Shown piece after piece: positions 1-12,790 of a stretch of DNA of 64,000 bases. Both the position numbers and the translations under genes were made by a program. The notes under the pieces are model-generated. The model was given only the letters and a program-made list of their open reading frames with translations. It did not search any database and was not told the origin of the DNA. This DNA is from Acanthaster planci (Eukaryota > Echinodermata > Asteroidea > Valvatida > Acanthasteridae). Within the stretch, counting starts at the first letter, position 1, and each line of letters opens with the position of its first letter. The stretch spans positions 2,248,575-2,312,574 of the forward strand of contig NW_019091370.1 of NCBI RefSeq assembly GCF_001949145.1, in the 5' to 3' direction.

Positions 1-589
1 AACCGGAAGTTAACGCGCAACTTGAGTGCGCGACAAAATTCCCCACAAAAGCACAGCATTGCGAGGGAAGTTGCGTGCGTGTACATGACAAAGTCACTTT
101 CGAACAGGTGATGTCAGGTACAAAATTGTTACATTGTATACATTTCCGAGCTCAACGTTGTCTATTAGTGAAAACAGAAAATGCGCTTTAGGTGCATTTT
201 GCCCTGCGGTGACGATTATGCTGATTTCAGTTTATTGCACCAAGATTGTAAGCATCACATAGCCTAGTTGATTTTGAAAAGAAAAAGAAAACAAATTTGA
301 GAGAAAAAAAAAGAGTTTTGGCCACTTTGTCTCTTCGTGAAAACGGTGACGAAATGTAAAAGGATAAATTGAACAATAACAGAGGAAAATCACAAAACCT
401 TCCCAATATAGGTTTGTGGATGATTGAAACAAAAGGAGTGACCAGTCTGTTCACGGTCCAAGTAACTAGGTCTACCCTCCTCATAGCAAATCAATAAGAC
501 TATTTATTCAGTACAAATCAATGGCTGCACTTTTCATTCACTCATTCTTTCCAAAAAACTTCCTCTTTACTTCCTTCCTGATTTCAAAC
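1..589. other. AT-rich non-coding DNA
   Basis: I see no gene here. The stretch is AT-rich, with A and T homopolymer runs around 260-320, and short open frames on the minus strand that look like chance. No repeat family is recognised. Confidence 0.5.
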
Positions 590-1010
590 GAATTCCCTCA
601 TTCAACCCACAGGTTGCACCTGCACCACACATATCAGCGACTTTTAAGCGGGAGCCGGGCCCACCGCGTCACCTCAACCACCAGCCCCCCTTTCTCTGAC
701 CACGGGTTTCCGGGACGCCTCGGCCCCCATCACGGAAGATCGATAAAGACGGTGGCAGCCAGGAAAACCATCTCCGTCTTTCCTTTCACTTCCCTCCTAC
801 ATATCCATCTGATCGCCATTCAGGACGGAAGATACTGAAAAGAGGGGTTTAATTCAGCGAGTAATAAACACGATTAGACCTGGCTCCTTTTGTCCCCGCC
901 CGAATAAAAATCAAGATGTCCCGGACAATAAGCCAGGGTGCTCTCAATGCAGAACAGGGATCTGTCGCCTTGATAAGCTTAGTCCCCATTATGTTGAGAT
1001 TATCTTTTCC
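590..1010. promoter_or_regulatory. Candidate conserved non-coding island
   Basis: This GC-richer stretch contrasts with the AT-rich DNA on both sides and lacks simple repeats. It contains many homeodomain-type and GATA-type cores (ATCGATAAAG near 739, GATTAGACC near 873, TTGATAAGC near 971, GAGATTATC near 997). An 105-codon open frame at 521-838 has low-complexity composition and no domain, so I treat the region as non-coding. The regulatory call is inference from texture; no duplicate copy exists in the window. Confidence 0.3.
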
Positions 1011-3958
1011 TCCACTCCAAAATGATCACAATTTGTAATGCGCTTTAAATTGCATAAAAACATACGCCAACGCAGTCCATAACGCCATAACGAGGTAATT
1101 CCATTTCCGACTAAGGTACCACTTCACACCGACGCCCCGCACTTTGGGAGGCAAATAAAGCAGACACATAGTATTGATCGGTCATTCAGATCGCGATAGA
1201 TGATTTTTTCAGTGTTTCTCATGTAAGCGATGATTCCGTTCACAAAACTTACATAAGGCAAGGCATAAGGCAACGAAATTTCATGAATACAGAATCATAC
1301 ATCTTATATACAAATAGATCACACATACGTGGCTGCACTCTCAACTAAATGGGCCATAAAAGTAACGAACGTGCACAGCGAATTCAAGCCCAGTCTGTAA
1401 CGCTAAACGTTACAGAAAAGACATGCCAATCAGCAGCAAGGGATCTAGTGACGTCAGAGCAATGTGATTGTGTTGAAAATGCAAACAATTCTTCAAAGCC
1501 TCTCTGAACGGAAATTTCAAATTAATGAATGTGTTGTGCATTGGATTGGGGCTATAGGTATCGTGCGGTCACTGATAAAAACAAGTTAGTCCCTCCAAGA
1601 ATCAATGGTTTTCAATAACATTTCTTGATAAGCACTCTTTAATAGGCCTATCCTAAAAGTTAATGATGCAGAAGTTATCACTTATAACGGTCCACATGCC
1701 GTCTCCCTGTTAACATTGAAATTTCCTTCCTGAACTTGCCTCCTCTAGATGTAGAGAGTCCAAGAATTCGCCATTTCAAGAGGTAATTATGAGAGCCGTT
1801 AATTCATAAATTATCGTGGATGGTTACATCATGCATGAGTGCTGCTGTCAACCTCGTCTAAAACGAGCACATTGAACACACCCTATCATGACTGTCTCGC
1901 CCCAGTGTGAAAAAGGTTATGAATTCTTGATGAGTCCATGACAGCCACCCAGGGGAATGACAGGGGCGTTCCCTTGGGAGGCGGGAAGGTGGAGGGTGCT
2001 CTCATGGGACGAGTATGAGGCGTCTCCTGCTCCGAGGGCCGTGTTTGGACATCATTACGGAGGTTGTGCGAGTCCGTGTTTTTCTTTCATTTTTTGGCAG
2101 GTTGCACGCGCCCGTCTGAGGTGTGAGTGGGGTTTCCGTGGCGCGTGAATTTCATGTTGTATCTAGGCTTACAGGTTGCGGTTGCACCGTTCCCCGGGAT
2201 TCGTGTGTTTGCATGAACCACCCGCAGACAGATGTTAAAGGGATCTTTCGTCTGTAAATTTCTTCCAGAAAAGTCTGCTGACAGAACTTAAAAATATTTC
2301 AACTATTGTTCCTTTTCATAAATACTGACGCGAGGTGAAATAATTAAAGTCACTAGTTTGAAAAAAATACGTGAACACGAGTCTTCTTGGGTAAGGTTGG
2401 GATGCTGTGTGTTAGATCTGTTAAGTCCTCTTAAATTTATTAATGGAAAAAGCAGAAGTACTAAACACATGAAAACAAAAAAGCTCATTGACAAGTGCAA
2501 TTTTAAAAGAAATCTTTATTTTGAGAGCTGGGCACAGTTAAGCCACGTTTACACTTTTTCCTGTTGAATATTTGACAAATATTGACCAAATATTAAGTGT
2601 AACGCTAAGAAAATTAAATTTGAAATCCATGCAATGGATTGCCGACAAGATGAAGTTACAAACAAAATTATAAACTGGGCCTATAACTTTTGGGGTGTGC
2701 TGTTCTAAAGGGACAATCAGACATGTGGGGGGTTCTGAACTGGGACTTGATGCACTCTCTGAACAGTCTGGGTAAACAAGTGAAACACCATCTACACCAT
2801 CAATGCTATCTGGATTTGAGTTTATACACTATCCTCTCAACAGGGACTAAATAACAGGCGTGAGACACTCTGGTAGATGCTACTGTATTACAGCTGTGCA
2901 CAGCACAGATGCTACAGATTTGTGCACATTCAGGTGAAAATTGGTGCGTAGTCTCTAGTATATGGTACACAGTCTACAGTTTGAACTTGAAGATCATGGT
3001 CTAAGCTATTGTGTGCACACCAGAATATGAATGCATCAAGTCGTGTACACGCTGGCTATCTTGAGTGGTCACACGGTGCCATTAGTTGTTCCTTAATGGA
3101 GTCTGTAACGTCCCAGACCCATCATGAAGGAGGGATGATGATACTTAAGCAGTCCCAGTTAATCAGAAGGGCGGCAAGAGGTTGAAAAACACTGGAAGTG
3201 TGACCCATCCCATACCTTTCCATACAAAAAATTTGGATGAGACTTTTTTGCCAACTTACCTTTCTCTTATCTTGAATTGCACAATTGGCTTAACAAATTT
3301 AGTAATATTGACTAATCATGATAACTGGTGACAGCAAATATGTGAGGTATGGTTGAAATTTATCTGACAGCTTGTGTGGCCAGCTAATTTGTTTGCGGAT
3401 ATTTCTGCCACGTTATTGGCATTACCACTCCCCAAAATAATTAATAATTCAGGAGGCAGTCACAAAGAGTTGGTGTCTGCTGCATTATTTATCCATCCCC
3501 TAATCGCTTCCGCTGGCACTTTTGTTTTCCTACCTCGGGAATCCATCGCCTGGAATCTGAGAGCACGTTATCACCTTAAGCCTATTAATCTCTATGAGTC
3601 GGACTCCTCTGAATGTTAGCCTGCAATTTTAATGATCCAACTGTGGGTCCACATCCGAGGTCCAACCAGTCACCTACTTCACAGTGGCTTCCTAGAGAGT
3701 GGGAGATCAATACCACGGCGGGTGACTGGGTCCCTCAAAAGAAGAAGGGGGTTCACTGGGGGTTTGGTCATTGTGGTAGCTTCTTATACGGCCCATCAGT
3801 CCTTGGTACTTATCTCACCCTGGTATCCGGTCTTACCTCCCTTCTCACTGTGCCCCTATTGTGCACCAGGCTCCTGAGCAGTTCAAGTGTAGCCAGCAGG
3901 ACTGTGAGAGCTAAGGAGAACAGAAGGATTAAGGGGAGTTTATGACAGATTGTCTGTT
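1011..3958. other. Non-coding DNA with a GC-rich patch
   Basis: No gene is supported. A 7-bp inverted repeat (TGTAACG, 5-base loop, CGTTACA) lies at 1396-1414. A G-rich segment spans about 1950-2250 and contains only a short domain-less frame. The remainder (2280-3958) is AT-rich, with no recognisable repeat, and ends at the first assembly gap. Confidence 0.45.
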
Positions 3959-4179
3959 NNNNNNNNNNNNNNNNNNNNNNNNNNNNNNNNNNNNNNNNNN
4001 NNNNNNNNNNNNNNNNNNNNNNNNNNNNNNNNNNNNNNNNNNNNNNNNNNNNNNNNNNNNNNNNNNNNNNNNNNNNNNNNNNNNNNNNNNNNNNNNNNNN
4101 NNNNNNNNNNNNNNNNNNNNNNNNNNNNNNNNNNNNNNNNNNNNNNNNNNNNNNNNNNNNNNNNNNNNNNNNNNNNNNN
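3959..4179. other. Assembly gap (221 N)
   Basis: Run of N. Open frames computed across it on either strand are artefacts. Confidence 0.99.
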
Positions 4180-7100
4180 TTGGTCCCCAGCTTGAGAGGT
4201 TTTTAATCCCTGCTAATCCAGTGACATGATAGGACCAACAGAAGCCCCAGGTGTTTGCAGGTGTCTTGACTCTGCCACCTCTGCACAATGGATCATTTGT
4301 GGTTTAATCAGCCCAGCCCCATTGTTTCTTGTCACAATATTGGTATACCATTGTGGCTCCTGAAGGCTGTTGTGCCCAGGACTGACAGGTTGTGAAGGCT
4401 GGCTAATCATATTCTGTTTTACCACAACTTCCAGGGGCTATCCGGTGGGTGTTTGAGGGGTCCTTCTGCCAATCAGTCCCTGACCAGTTGATGGCTGACA
4501 GCACAGAAGTGTGCCCACATAAATGCAAGACCAACATTTGAATTTTCCACAGGCTCATGTGGGCTCCTTGCACGAGCAAGCGAGCGTGCTCAACAATTTC
4601 CTTGGCAGCTGACATGCCATGCTGTGCCCACCTATGTTCTCAAGTATGCGCGCAGGTAATTTTTATCTGAAACTGCAGAATTTGGTCTTTGAGTGGGCAC
4701 AGGTGCATCACAGCGCTGGTGTCATGCACAGTTAAACGGTGGTCCTTCACTCTGTTTGATACAAGCAAGGGAGTATGTTAACTCCGAGCCCATGACGCTA
4801 GATTATAGAGTTCAGAGACAGTGGAAACCATTGAGGAATAAGGACACAGACCTACAGCTATGATGTCACTTCATGATGCAACAATCCAAATGGAAAAAAT
4901 CTCAAAATGCAGGACTGAAGCAAGTTTTTATTTCAAATGATTGTTGGCAGTGTCACAGTGCTGTCTATATCGATCACACTTGAAAAGTATACACCACACA
5001 AGAATGGAAAATGGGTCAAAAGTGATGGAAACAACAGCATGTCAAGTATGCCATTAGATAGGCTTGAAAAATAAATGAGTTTGGACAAATGTGTGACATA
5101 ACTTGACTAAGACAATTGAAATTGCAGTTTGACTTGGGACAAATTGACTTGTGACTTGACGAAAAATGACTTGTGACATGACTTGCAGAAAAAAAGCAAC
5201 ATGACCCTTTTCTCCTCAGAATGGAGTATTTTATGAGCAACTAACAAGGAGATTTTCTGAGGTCTTCACTCTGCATTTCAATTTGAAAGGGATATGTCAA
5301 TTGAGTTGAACCAAATGACCAAAACCACAAAAGTCGGTAAGAATTAAGGGGTGGGGGTGACAGATGTTAAAGGAGGGAGTTAAACTGCTGATGTTCAACA
5401 CAGCAAGAGACCCTGCAATTTCCAAAGAGCACCTGTAGTTCTTCCACCACAAAAGTTCAAACAGGACGATCTGATGCATCAGATTGTTGCCACACCAGGT
5501 CTTTATACATTACCACTCATGAATACTGACAATTGGGTTTCATCCAGGATTGCAATGTCTGTCCACTCCCAGTGAAATACTTGAAACTGTTACCCCCAGT
5601 GTTATCTGAGCCCATATTTCCAATACGGCCAATGTTCTGGAAGGCAATGTGAAGGTTTAGTCACAAGTGTTAAAGATTTGTGTGAAAAGAATGAGGGGGG
5701 GGTGTTTGATTATTTTCTACAAGAAGAAATTGCTAAACCAAAATTTGTCTGTCTGCCTTTCCTTAGGACAGGGGGATAGATGATGCATTGACTGACAAGA
5801 ACAAATAACCGCAAGATTGCTGAGCCTAAAGACAGAATCAGAACAGAGCAAGCAATCCAGGGATTCATTTCAATGAACAACACTCCACCCAGGTTATAAA
5901 AGCAATTTTCTGTCAAAGATCTGCAAAATCAACAAAGATTCACAAAGAGCTGGCGGAAGCCACTTCGTTACTTTGATGGCAGGGCAGGGTGAAGTTGGGG
6001 TAAAGAGTCCACTAGCTAATCCTTTTGTGAATTAGTGAAATGGAGTCACATCCGGACCAAAGCTGTTGACTGTGTAAAACATCTTGTTTTGTTGTTATCA
6101 CTCATCAAAGTGTAGCCATAAATGTGGATGGCAGAAAAGGTAATTCAACCTTAACACATTTTTTTTTTCTGGAGTAAATGTCGAAGTATAATCAAGATGT
6201 ATGGCGGTCAGGCGGTCAGACAGTCATGCGGGAAATGGGTAAGTATATGGAGCCAACTTGAAGACGGGGAGGGTTGCAGTTGGGACTGAGAAGTGAACTG
6301 CGGTGCCTTATCGGTCGGTGCCATGCCGGGTGATAAAGAAAAGGATAGAACTTTACAGCAGCGGCTGATGAAACACTCATTACAGGCAGTTGGGAGGGAG
6401 GAACTGAAAAGGGGAGGGAGTTCGAAGGAAGCACACAAAGTACATTCAGCTCAACTTGTTTTCATACATATCACTATGTATTATAACAATACAATTGACA
6501 CTTTGTTTCCATTGGGTCGTGACAAAAGGTAGTGGTCTTTCCATTCTTGGAAAATCCTTTCATCGATACTACTCAGAAGGCACTACTTTTCTTTTATTTT
6601 CAAGGCACTCTTTATCAAAAGAGGGCAAGAAAAACTTGCAAAAAATTTGCCCTTTAAAATAAACAATTTCAAAATAGACCACCAAATCTACCACCAATGA
6701 TGGCCATTCATATTGTATGAACAAACTCATAAACAAGTAAAAGGAGGAACATGCTAAAAAAATGTAGAAAAGTGTGACATATATTTTTACACAGAGGAAT
6801 GGTTACACAACTGCTCTGCCTTGACTGGCATCACGTTCTGGCTTATAAACATGGAAGTTTTCATTGGCATGAAAACCAAAATGTTGAAGGCTTCCCCTTT
6901 TACTGTTTCAAAAGAGGTGGACATTTCAAGAAAGCTTCCCTACATGTATTTAAGTCATAAAAATCATACTGCATCTCTCCTTTAACCCTGCATTCCTCAA
7001 ATCATAAAGCCCTCGTCCTCCATCTAAACTTAAATATTGACAACTCTGGTAGAACTCTCAGAAGTGTTCTGAAATCTTTAGAACAATTTTAGAACATTTC

Positions 7101-8264
7101 TGACAGATTCTCAAACATACTTCCCCCCCAAGAACTAATTTCAGCCATCCCATTTATTCTTGATGGAAACTCTTTCCTCTCTTTTTTCTTCCCAGAATGA
7201 AACTTTCTTTTTGTCTTGCTGTGCTGCCACATATTACAGGTTACTTAATGTTTGGCCCAACTGAAATCTCCCAAATTGATCTGAACCACCGAGTCAGTTA
7301 GTACAGTCGGCTGCTTGAGATCGTATGTCTGAAATCAAAATTTCTTTCAATTTGTTTTTCAGAGCCAGTAACAACCACCAATTGAAATGGGCACTGACAC
7401 TGCCCTCTTTGGTTCCCTCAACTGTGCCTCTCTCTGACCAATCCATTTAACAAGGCAATTCTTACCTCATAAGGACCTTCACTTTCCGAGACAAATCCAA
7501 GGGTCTTCAGCTGACGGTCAGATTTTCAAATCAGAGGTTGAGAATTTTAACGGAAGCAACTACATCGAGTAACAAGAGTGGCATTAAAGTAAAATGTGTC
7601 AGTAAGGTCTGTAGGGAAAGTAATCCAAAACCAACTGACTTGATTACAAAAATCGCGAGAAACAAGGGCCCAGTATAGGCAGGTTTGGCTGAATTCTTCC
7701 CTCCCCCTAAGATTAGAATGGCCGTTCACCCACTGCCAAATTGCATGGGCAAACAAGGGATGTGTCTGGAATCAATGATTAAACAATGCTTAAATGAGTC
7801 ATTGAATAAATGATTGGGGCCCATCAATCATTCAAAAGTCGCCCGGCTTACGGACTCTCTCACCTCCCAGTAGGTACACCAGGAGGGGATGTGTTACAGT
7901 CTGGCGGAGTGCCGGGCTCAGACTGAAAGGGAAACCAATGCTGTATTACACCGTGTTATCATGTAGAACTTCGCTGGGTGAGGTGAACCTGATGAAACAT
8001 GAAACCCTTCACCATGTCCTGGTAGCGGGGAGAGAGAAAACGTGCCGCACACAGAGTAAGGCGTGTCGAGACTGGGACAGCAACGTGACATTTCTGCATC
8101 TGAGGGAACACCGGTGTTGAGCAAGTAAGGGTGCATTTCAATGGCAATCACAGGCAGAGACCCTGTAAATATGAAGAAAGAGAAAAGGAGGGAAGAGGCA
8201 TTTCTGGGAAGGCTTTGTACTTGTACTGGATATCTTATTGAACCACTGCTTTAAGTCCCTCAGA
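4180..8264. other. Non-coding DNA with degenerate ACTTGAC repeats
   Basis: No gene is supported. Between about 5088 and 5190 the words ACTTGAC, GACTTG and TGTGACTTGAC recur at short intervals, which looks like an eroded short tandem repeat. A TAAT/ATGATT-rich patch with AATCAATGATT, AATGAGTCATTG and ATCAATCATTC lies at 7771-7836. A GC-rich partly self-complementary stretch follows at about 7840-7920. The rest shows nothing recognisable. Confidence 0.45.
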
Positions 8265-8362
8265 AAGGGGCCCAATTTCAAGGCTCTGCTTGGCAACCAG
8301 TTCTGTGCTTACAGAGCCTCTAATTATTTCTGGCAAGCAGGAAGTGAAGCTTAGTGCTTAGT
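8265..8362. repeat. Possible degenerate foldback repeat (GGGCCCAATTTC family)
   Basis: It starts with GGGGCCCAATTTCAAGG followed by CTGCTTGGC. The far side carries GGCAAGCAGG, roughly the inverse of the CTGCTTGGC part. The GCCCAATTTC start matches the ends of the clearer foldback at 18417-18513. I infer one family; this copy is strongly eroded. Confidence 0.35.
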
Positions 8363-8760
8363 TTACTCAAAACAATTTTACCACTCTTATGCTTCAGACT
8401 TCCCCCTCTTGAATTGTTCTAAATCACTGTCATTTAACAAATGAAGAATACAATTTTGAAAAAGTGCCAAATTAACGTGGCACATTGACAACTTTATGTC
8501 AAATAGACACTGGTGATGCATACTGTTTGCATTTTACATTTACGTATACGGTTTTAAAACTAACATCATGTTTCACATGTTATCAATAATAATCTTCCCA
8601 CGTTTCCTTGCAGAGCCTCCTCTTGATCAGCTGTCACTAAATTGCTTCAAAACTGAAAAACCCTTCAGTGCAGGGAGCTTTGGTTGAATAACTGACTTTA
8701 TGATCAGTCATATCATTTGAGGCAGGACACCTCTGGGCTGCAATCTCATCTGAGTCTATG
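8363..8760. other. AT-rich non-coding DNA
   Basis: I see no gene or repeat in this stretch. Confidence 0.45.
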
Positions 8761-9090
8761 ACGCTCCAATAATTGTGCATAGAAGCTCAAGAACTCAGCG
8801 CTGAGCGGTGGGTACGAGGAAACCATGATAGGCGGCAGTGCGCTCACTATAGCATCATTGGATCATTCTGCTCGAGTAAACCCCCCTCAACCAGTTCCAG
8901 AGAGAGAGAGAGAGAGAGAGGGCAAAGGAAAACGATCCAAAGCCCTGAGCAATCAGAAGCCAGCCAAGCTGACCGGGATGATTCTATTCCACTCTAACGG
9001 AGACAGCATTGCGATCTCTGATTGGCCCAATGATGCTAATAATGCCATCTCCACTGCCTAATGAGCCAGTCAGGGATGACGTAGCTCACG
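8761..9090. promoter_or_regulatory. Candidate conserved non-coding island
   Basis: It begins with a perfect 12-bp palindrome CTCAGCGCTGAG (8794-8805). The middle is interrupted by an (AG)11 tract at 8899-8920. The right part contains TGATTGG (9019-9025) followed by GATGCTAATAATGCC and CCTAATGAGCC. The combination of TGATTGG with nearby TAAT cores also occurs in copies A and B. Two overlapping short frames here have low-complexity sequence caused by the AG tract. Regulatory function is inferred. Confidence 0.35.
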
Positions 9091-10079
9091 CGGTCCAAAA
9101 TCTGAATGTAACACTCCTGGCCAGGAAATGAAGCTGCGGTGGTCGCTGATCGTATCGTAAACACGGATCAATACGGGAGGTGACAAGTGTCCGCACGCTG
9201 TCAGTTGGTTGCCAATGCTGTTCTACATACCTGACATGATTTCTGTATCACAACCCACAAGCAATGACGATCTCTTATCTGTATCATATCTTTGGCCATG
9301 CAGGGTAGCTTTGGACGACAGAGGCTTTGCATAGTAGCCATTGTGCAGGGCAGTTCTTTTGTTCCACAGGGAAATCTCCTTTGTGCATACCCTGTGGAAC
9401 CCAAAAAATGGCCTGGTAAAATGGCAGTCTGGGGAATCCTATAGAACTTAATTGACATGAACAAAGAAGGAAGGCTTTGAAGCTATTTTCAGAGAGGGAC
9501 TAAGGCACACACATTGTTGGGATGGAGAATCATCTTGTTTTTCTATCTCCATCCATTTGACCAGGTTACTGTTTCAATTTCAATTAAGCCCATGGATTCT
9601 TACCCGCACCTGTTTTCTTGCTATCATCGCAATCATAATTCATAGCTGGCATCTAACATCGTGTGACAAATTTTTTGTGACAACTTAAAGCTTTTTTGGT
9701 GGCAACTCGTTTTCTTCTGATGGCAAAATTGCTGAGAAATATGCCGCATATCATAAAACATTAAAATTCTGATAATAGGCTGATCCAAAATCTTCAGGTA
9801 TATATCAAAACTAGAAGAAAAATTAAAGGAGAACGCTAAGAGTGCCTAAAATTTGGGCTCTGTCCTCAAGCACCCCCTCTCTTGTTAACAGAGGAGGGAG
9901 GCTTGGCAAACCATGGGCCAACCTCGTACCCATTGGGAGACCTGGGCATGGAAATGGGTCACCAAAATCATCAGGGTTCAATCTGGGGCCAATGTACAGA
10001 AGTTGGGGATAATGTCAAAGGGCCTCAATGATGAAATTCTGAGCAAACTCTGTGAATTCACACTCCCATGATGTACAAT
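9091..10079. other. Non-coding DNA, nothing recognised
   Basis: I see no gene, tandem repeat or foldback element. The composition is AT-rich from about 9480 to 9840. Confidence 0.4.
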
Positions 10080-10520
10080 TAAGACAGAAATTTACGACGT
10101 CCATTACCGAACACCCCCGCCATTTCCTTCATCTTGCAGCTGTTCTTCACACTTCATAATCGGAGCTGTTCTGTTTACAGTCCTCATCAAGCACTCACAT
10201 AACAGCCATTAGCAGAGTGATTAGTTTGTCAGATATTGCTCCTCAAAACCATTCTCTCCCCCCCCCTATTTTCAAGAGGGTGAAAATCCTGCGAAGCTGA
10301 TGCAGACGAGATGGAACTTCCGACCATACACTACAGGGTCGGGTCAGTTTGCCTCCCCCCTGTTTTAACAGCCAACAAAAGATCTCCCTCCTCTCGCTTA
10401 CCATTAATCTGGGTTTCCTTGAGGATGCGGGAGGCCGGTAAGTGACCGACGAGGGCAAAAATCTCATCCTCCAAACCAGAAGTCGGCAATTAAGGCTGAT
10501 TAATAGGACTGATTGCTTTT
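10080..10520. promoter_or_regulatory. Candidate conserved non-coding island
   Basis: Mixed-composition DNA with repeated homeodomain-type cores: CATAATCGG, CCATTAGCAGAGTGATTAG, CCATTAATCTGGG, and CAATTAAGGCTGATTAATAGGACTGATTG. The last cluster packs several TAAT/TGATT words into about 30 bp near 10488-10518. No coding potential is seen. The call is pattern-based only. Confidence 0.35.
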
Positions 10521-10760
10521 GAGTACTTGGACATGATCCAACTTGTAAATGAGCGATGGCGACACGACCGCAGGATGTCGGGCACTGTAAGTGGATAAAT
10601 CATCTATTGTCGTTCTGGTTCTGTTTTGAACGTGAACGAACCAGGCACAAGGTTGTCCATACAAACAGTTGGTACACTGCCCCATTTCTTGTAGTACTTT
10701 ATGCTGTCTTGTAAGACTCTAATGAAAGTGGTCTCTTTGATGCATGGAACCACGAGACAA
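10521..10760. other. Non-coding DNA
   Basis: Nothing beyond ordinary sequence is seen here. Confidence 0.4.
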
Positions 10761-10800
10761 CTGATGAAACAATAGGCTCTATCAATGAATAAGTCATTGG
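10761..10800 (+). promoter_or_regulatory. Partial match to block 1 of elements A/B
   Basis: CTGATGAAACAATAGGCT (10761-10778) differs at two of 18 positions from 20843-20860 in copy A. It is followed directly by TCAATGAATAAGTCATTGG (10782-10800), which resembles TCATTGAATAAATGATTGG at 7799-7817 (16 of 19 positions). None of the other A/B blocks is found nearby, so this is at most a shared binding-site cluster. Confidence 0.3.
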
Positions 10801-12559
10801 CTCAATAACCCACTGTCAAGCAGGAGTCGCATTTCAAATGTGGCTCATCACCAGAAAGGCAAATGTGCAGAACCTCAGGACAATGGAGTAAAAACGCAGC
10901 ATGCAGGGAACTAGTAACTGTACTAGTGGTATGCACAATGTACGGAGTGACTGTTCGATGAGGAAAATTCTCCTCACCCTGCTGGCACGGTTATTTATCA
11001 AACATCACAATTAATATGCCAGCTCTCTACCTCCCCTGGGGCTATGAGGCTCAATAACCCCTCTCTCCTGTAAACGCAACCCCGGTACGTGTATAAGGAG
11101 GTTTGGCTAGAAGTGGGACAGGCCGATCGGTGCTTCGGGGTGGGTTCGGGGGAAGGTAGTCATGTGCGACTTGGGAAGGATGTGAGGCAGGGGGTGGGCT
11201 TTTTTGTTGTTTGGAGGCCTAGGATCAGGGTTGGTGTGGGGAGGGGAGGCGCATGGCAGAGGATATCATCTCCAGGGTGATATGATCAGGGGTCCAGATT
11301 AAGTTCGCCGCTTCTGACAATGAGGTCTGGCCTGTTTCCTCTGCTCCTGCGTGCAAGCTGCTCGCTGTACTGACGACCACTGTACACAACCTCCGGCGCG
11401 CAATGCAGTCAGTTGTCCTTTGCCTAGAACTTTGGCAGATGACGCAGACTAAAAAAATGGGAACTTGAACCGATTTTGATGAATTGGGAAAAATTCATTA
11501 GTCGGTGGTTAATGGTGCGAGGGTGTACGACGATGAAATCAAGTCTGGCATGCTTGCGCGTCATTGTCGATGGTGTGAGATCACGGTCTAGTGTTTTCAT
11601 TGTCAGGTTGGCCCACGGTGGTGGGAGCAAATGAATACAGCTCGTCTTAATGACACAACAATAAAATCAAGTCAATTGGAAACACCAATACTGTTTGGTG
11701 TTCGCTCGCATGAAATGCCTCTGGGCTTGGCAGCACAATGGCTGTGCTTCACTGGCATAGCCCAAATCACAGACCCTTTCCATTTTCGGGTATGTGTTTG
11801 ACTTGTGTACTGATGAGGGCCAAACCATAACATCATCAGCAAGCCACCTTGTGCAGGCAAAGAAATGGGTAACGTTCAGGGAATGGTGATGATACACAGT
11901 CTTGGGAGGAAATGGACTTAAGCTGTTGACCAAAAAAAGGGGTGCAGGTTGAACTCAGTACATGTACATGCACGGTATGTACAATCAGTTCAAAGGTGGA
12001 TAAAAAAGAAATATAAAAAACACCAGCTTACTGAGGGACTTGACTTGACCCCCTGTGCAGACCTCTCTACCACATTTATGTGTAATTTTGGCAAATTGAT
12101 ATGCAGTAATACAAATAACCAACAGAGGACCATCTCTCTGCTATGAGTAAGAACTACATTACTTACAAGAGCCTTGCTCTACAAGTGTCCCAAGGACTTT
12201 TAAAAAAAGAATGCCTTTCCCGGGGGCTTAATACTCATTAAATAAAATAAATGCATGTACTACTAACAGGATGTCAACACACATGAGAACAGTTACTTGT
12301 ACATCCCAGGAAATAAAAAGTTTACAAAAGGGTGAAAAGGAGAAAGAAAAAAGTAATTATGGGGGAGGGTTGATGTAGAATGTTTTGTTACACTTGTAAG
12401 ACAACCTGAAACAGCAGCATCAAAACTGGAGTCAACAGAATTAGGTGTGTCTGTGGGGAAATTGCTGCAAGAAAGTGGAGCCTTGACTCGATGTAAAATC
12501 TCACTTTGTCCAGCACACAAACCCCTGTGCTAGTAAGCAGGGCAAACGGACAGAATATC
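10801..12559. other. Non-coding DNA with a G-rich tract
   Basis: No gene is supported. The + strand is G-rich from about 11090 to 11270, with several GGGG runs. The segment 10970-11060 has TTATTTATCAAACATCAC and AATTAATATGCC cores and could belong to an island. The remainder is unremarkable. Confidence 0.4.
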
Positions 12560-12790
12560 TTGCAGCATCTTCTGGGAAATCAGTCTCAAATTAAGCTCGG
12601 AGAAGGCCGCCGTAATTCTGTTACTCATTGCCGGAGCAGCGTGGGTTTGCCCCACAAAGTTAGGCAAGCTTCCCCTGCTCCACCGCCAGAATGAGATTAC
12701 TGTCTCGCGGATGCTGTTTACAGACTCTCGCTCCTGTTTTCTTCTGGCGGAATTAATCGTGGGGCTGTGTAGCTACTTATGTCCCACTTC
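12560..12790. promoter_or_regulatory. Candidate conserved non-coding island
   Basis: A GC-richer block without simple repeats contains AATTAAGCTCGG, GCCGCCGTAATTCTG, GAATGAGATTACTG and GGCGGAATTAATCGTGG. Short open frames cross it on both strands without any domain. Regulatory role is inferred from composition and TAAT density. Confidence 0.33.

Noticed and set aside
3929-4288. Open frames across the first gap
   Set aside because: Their length comes from N bases.
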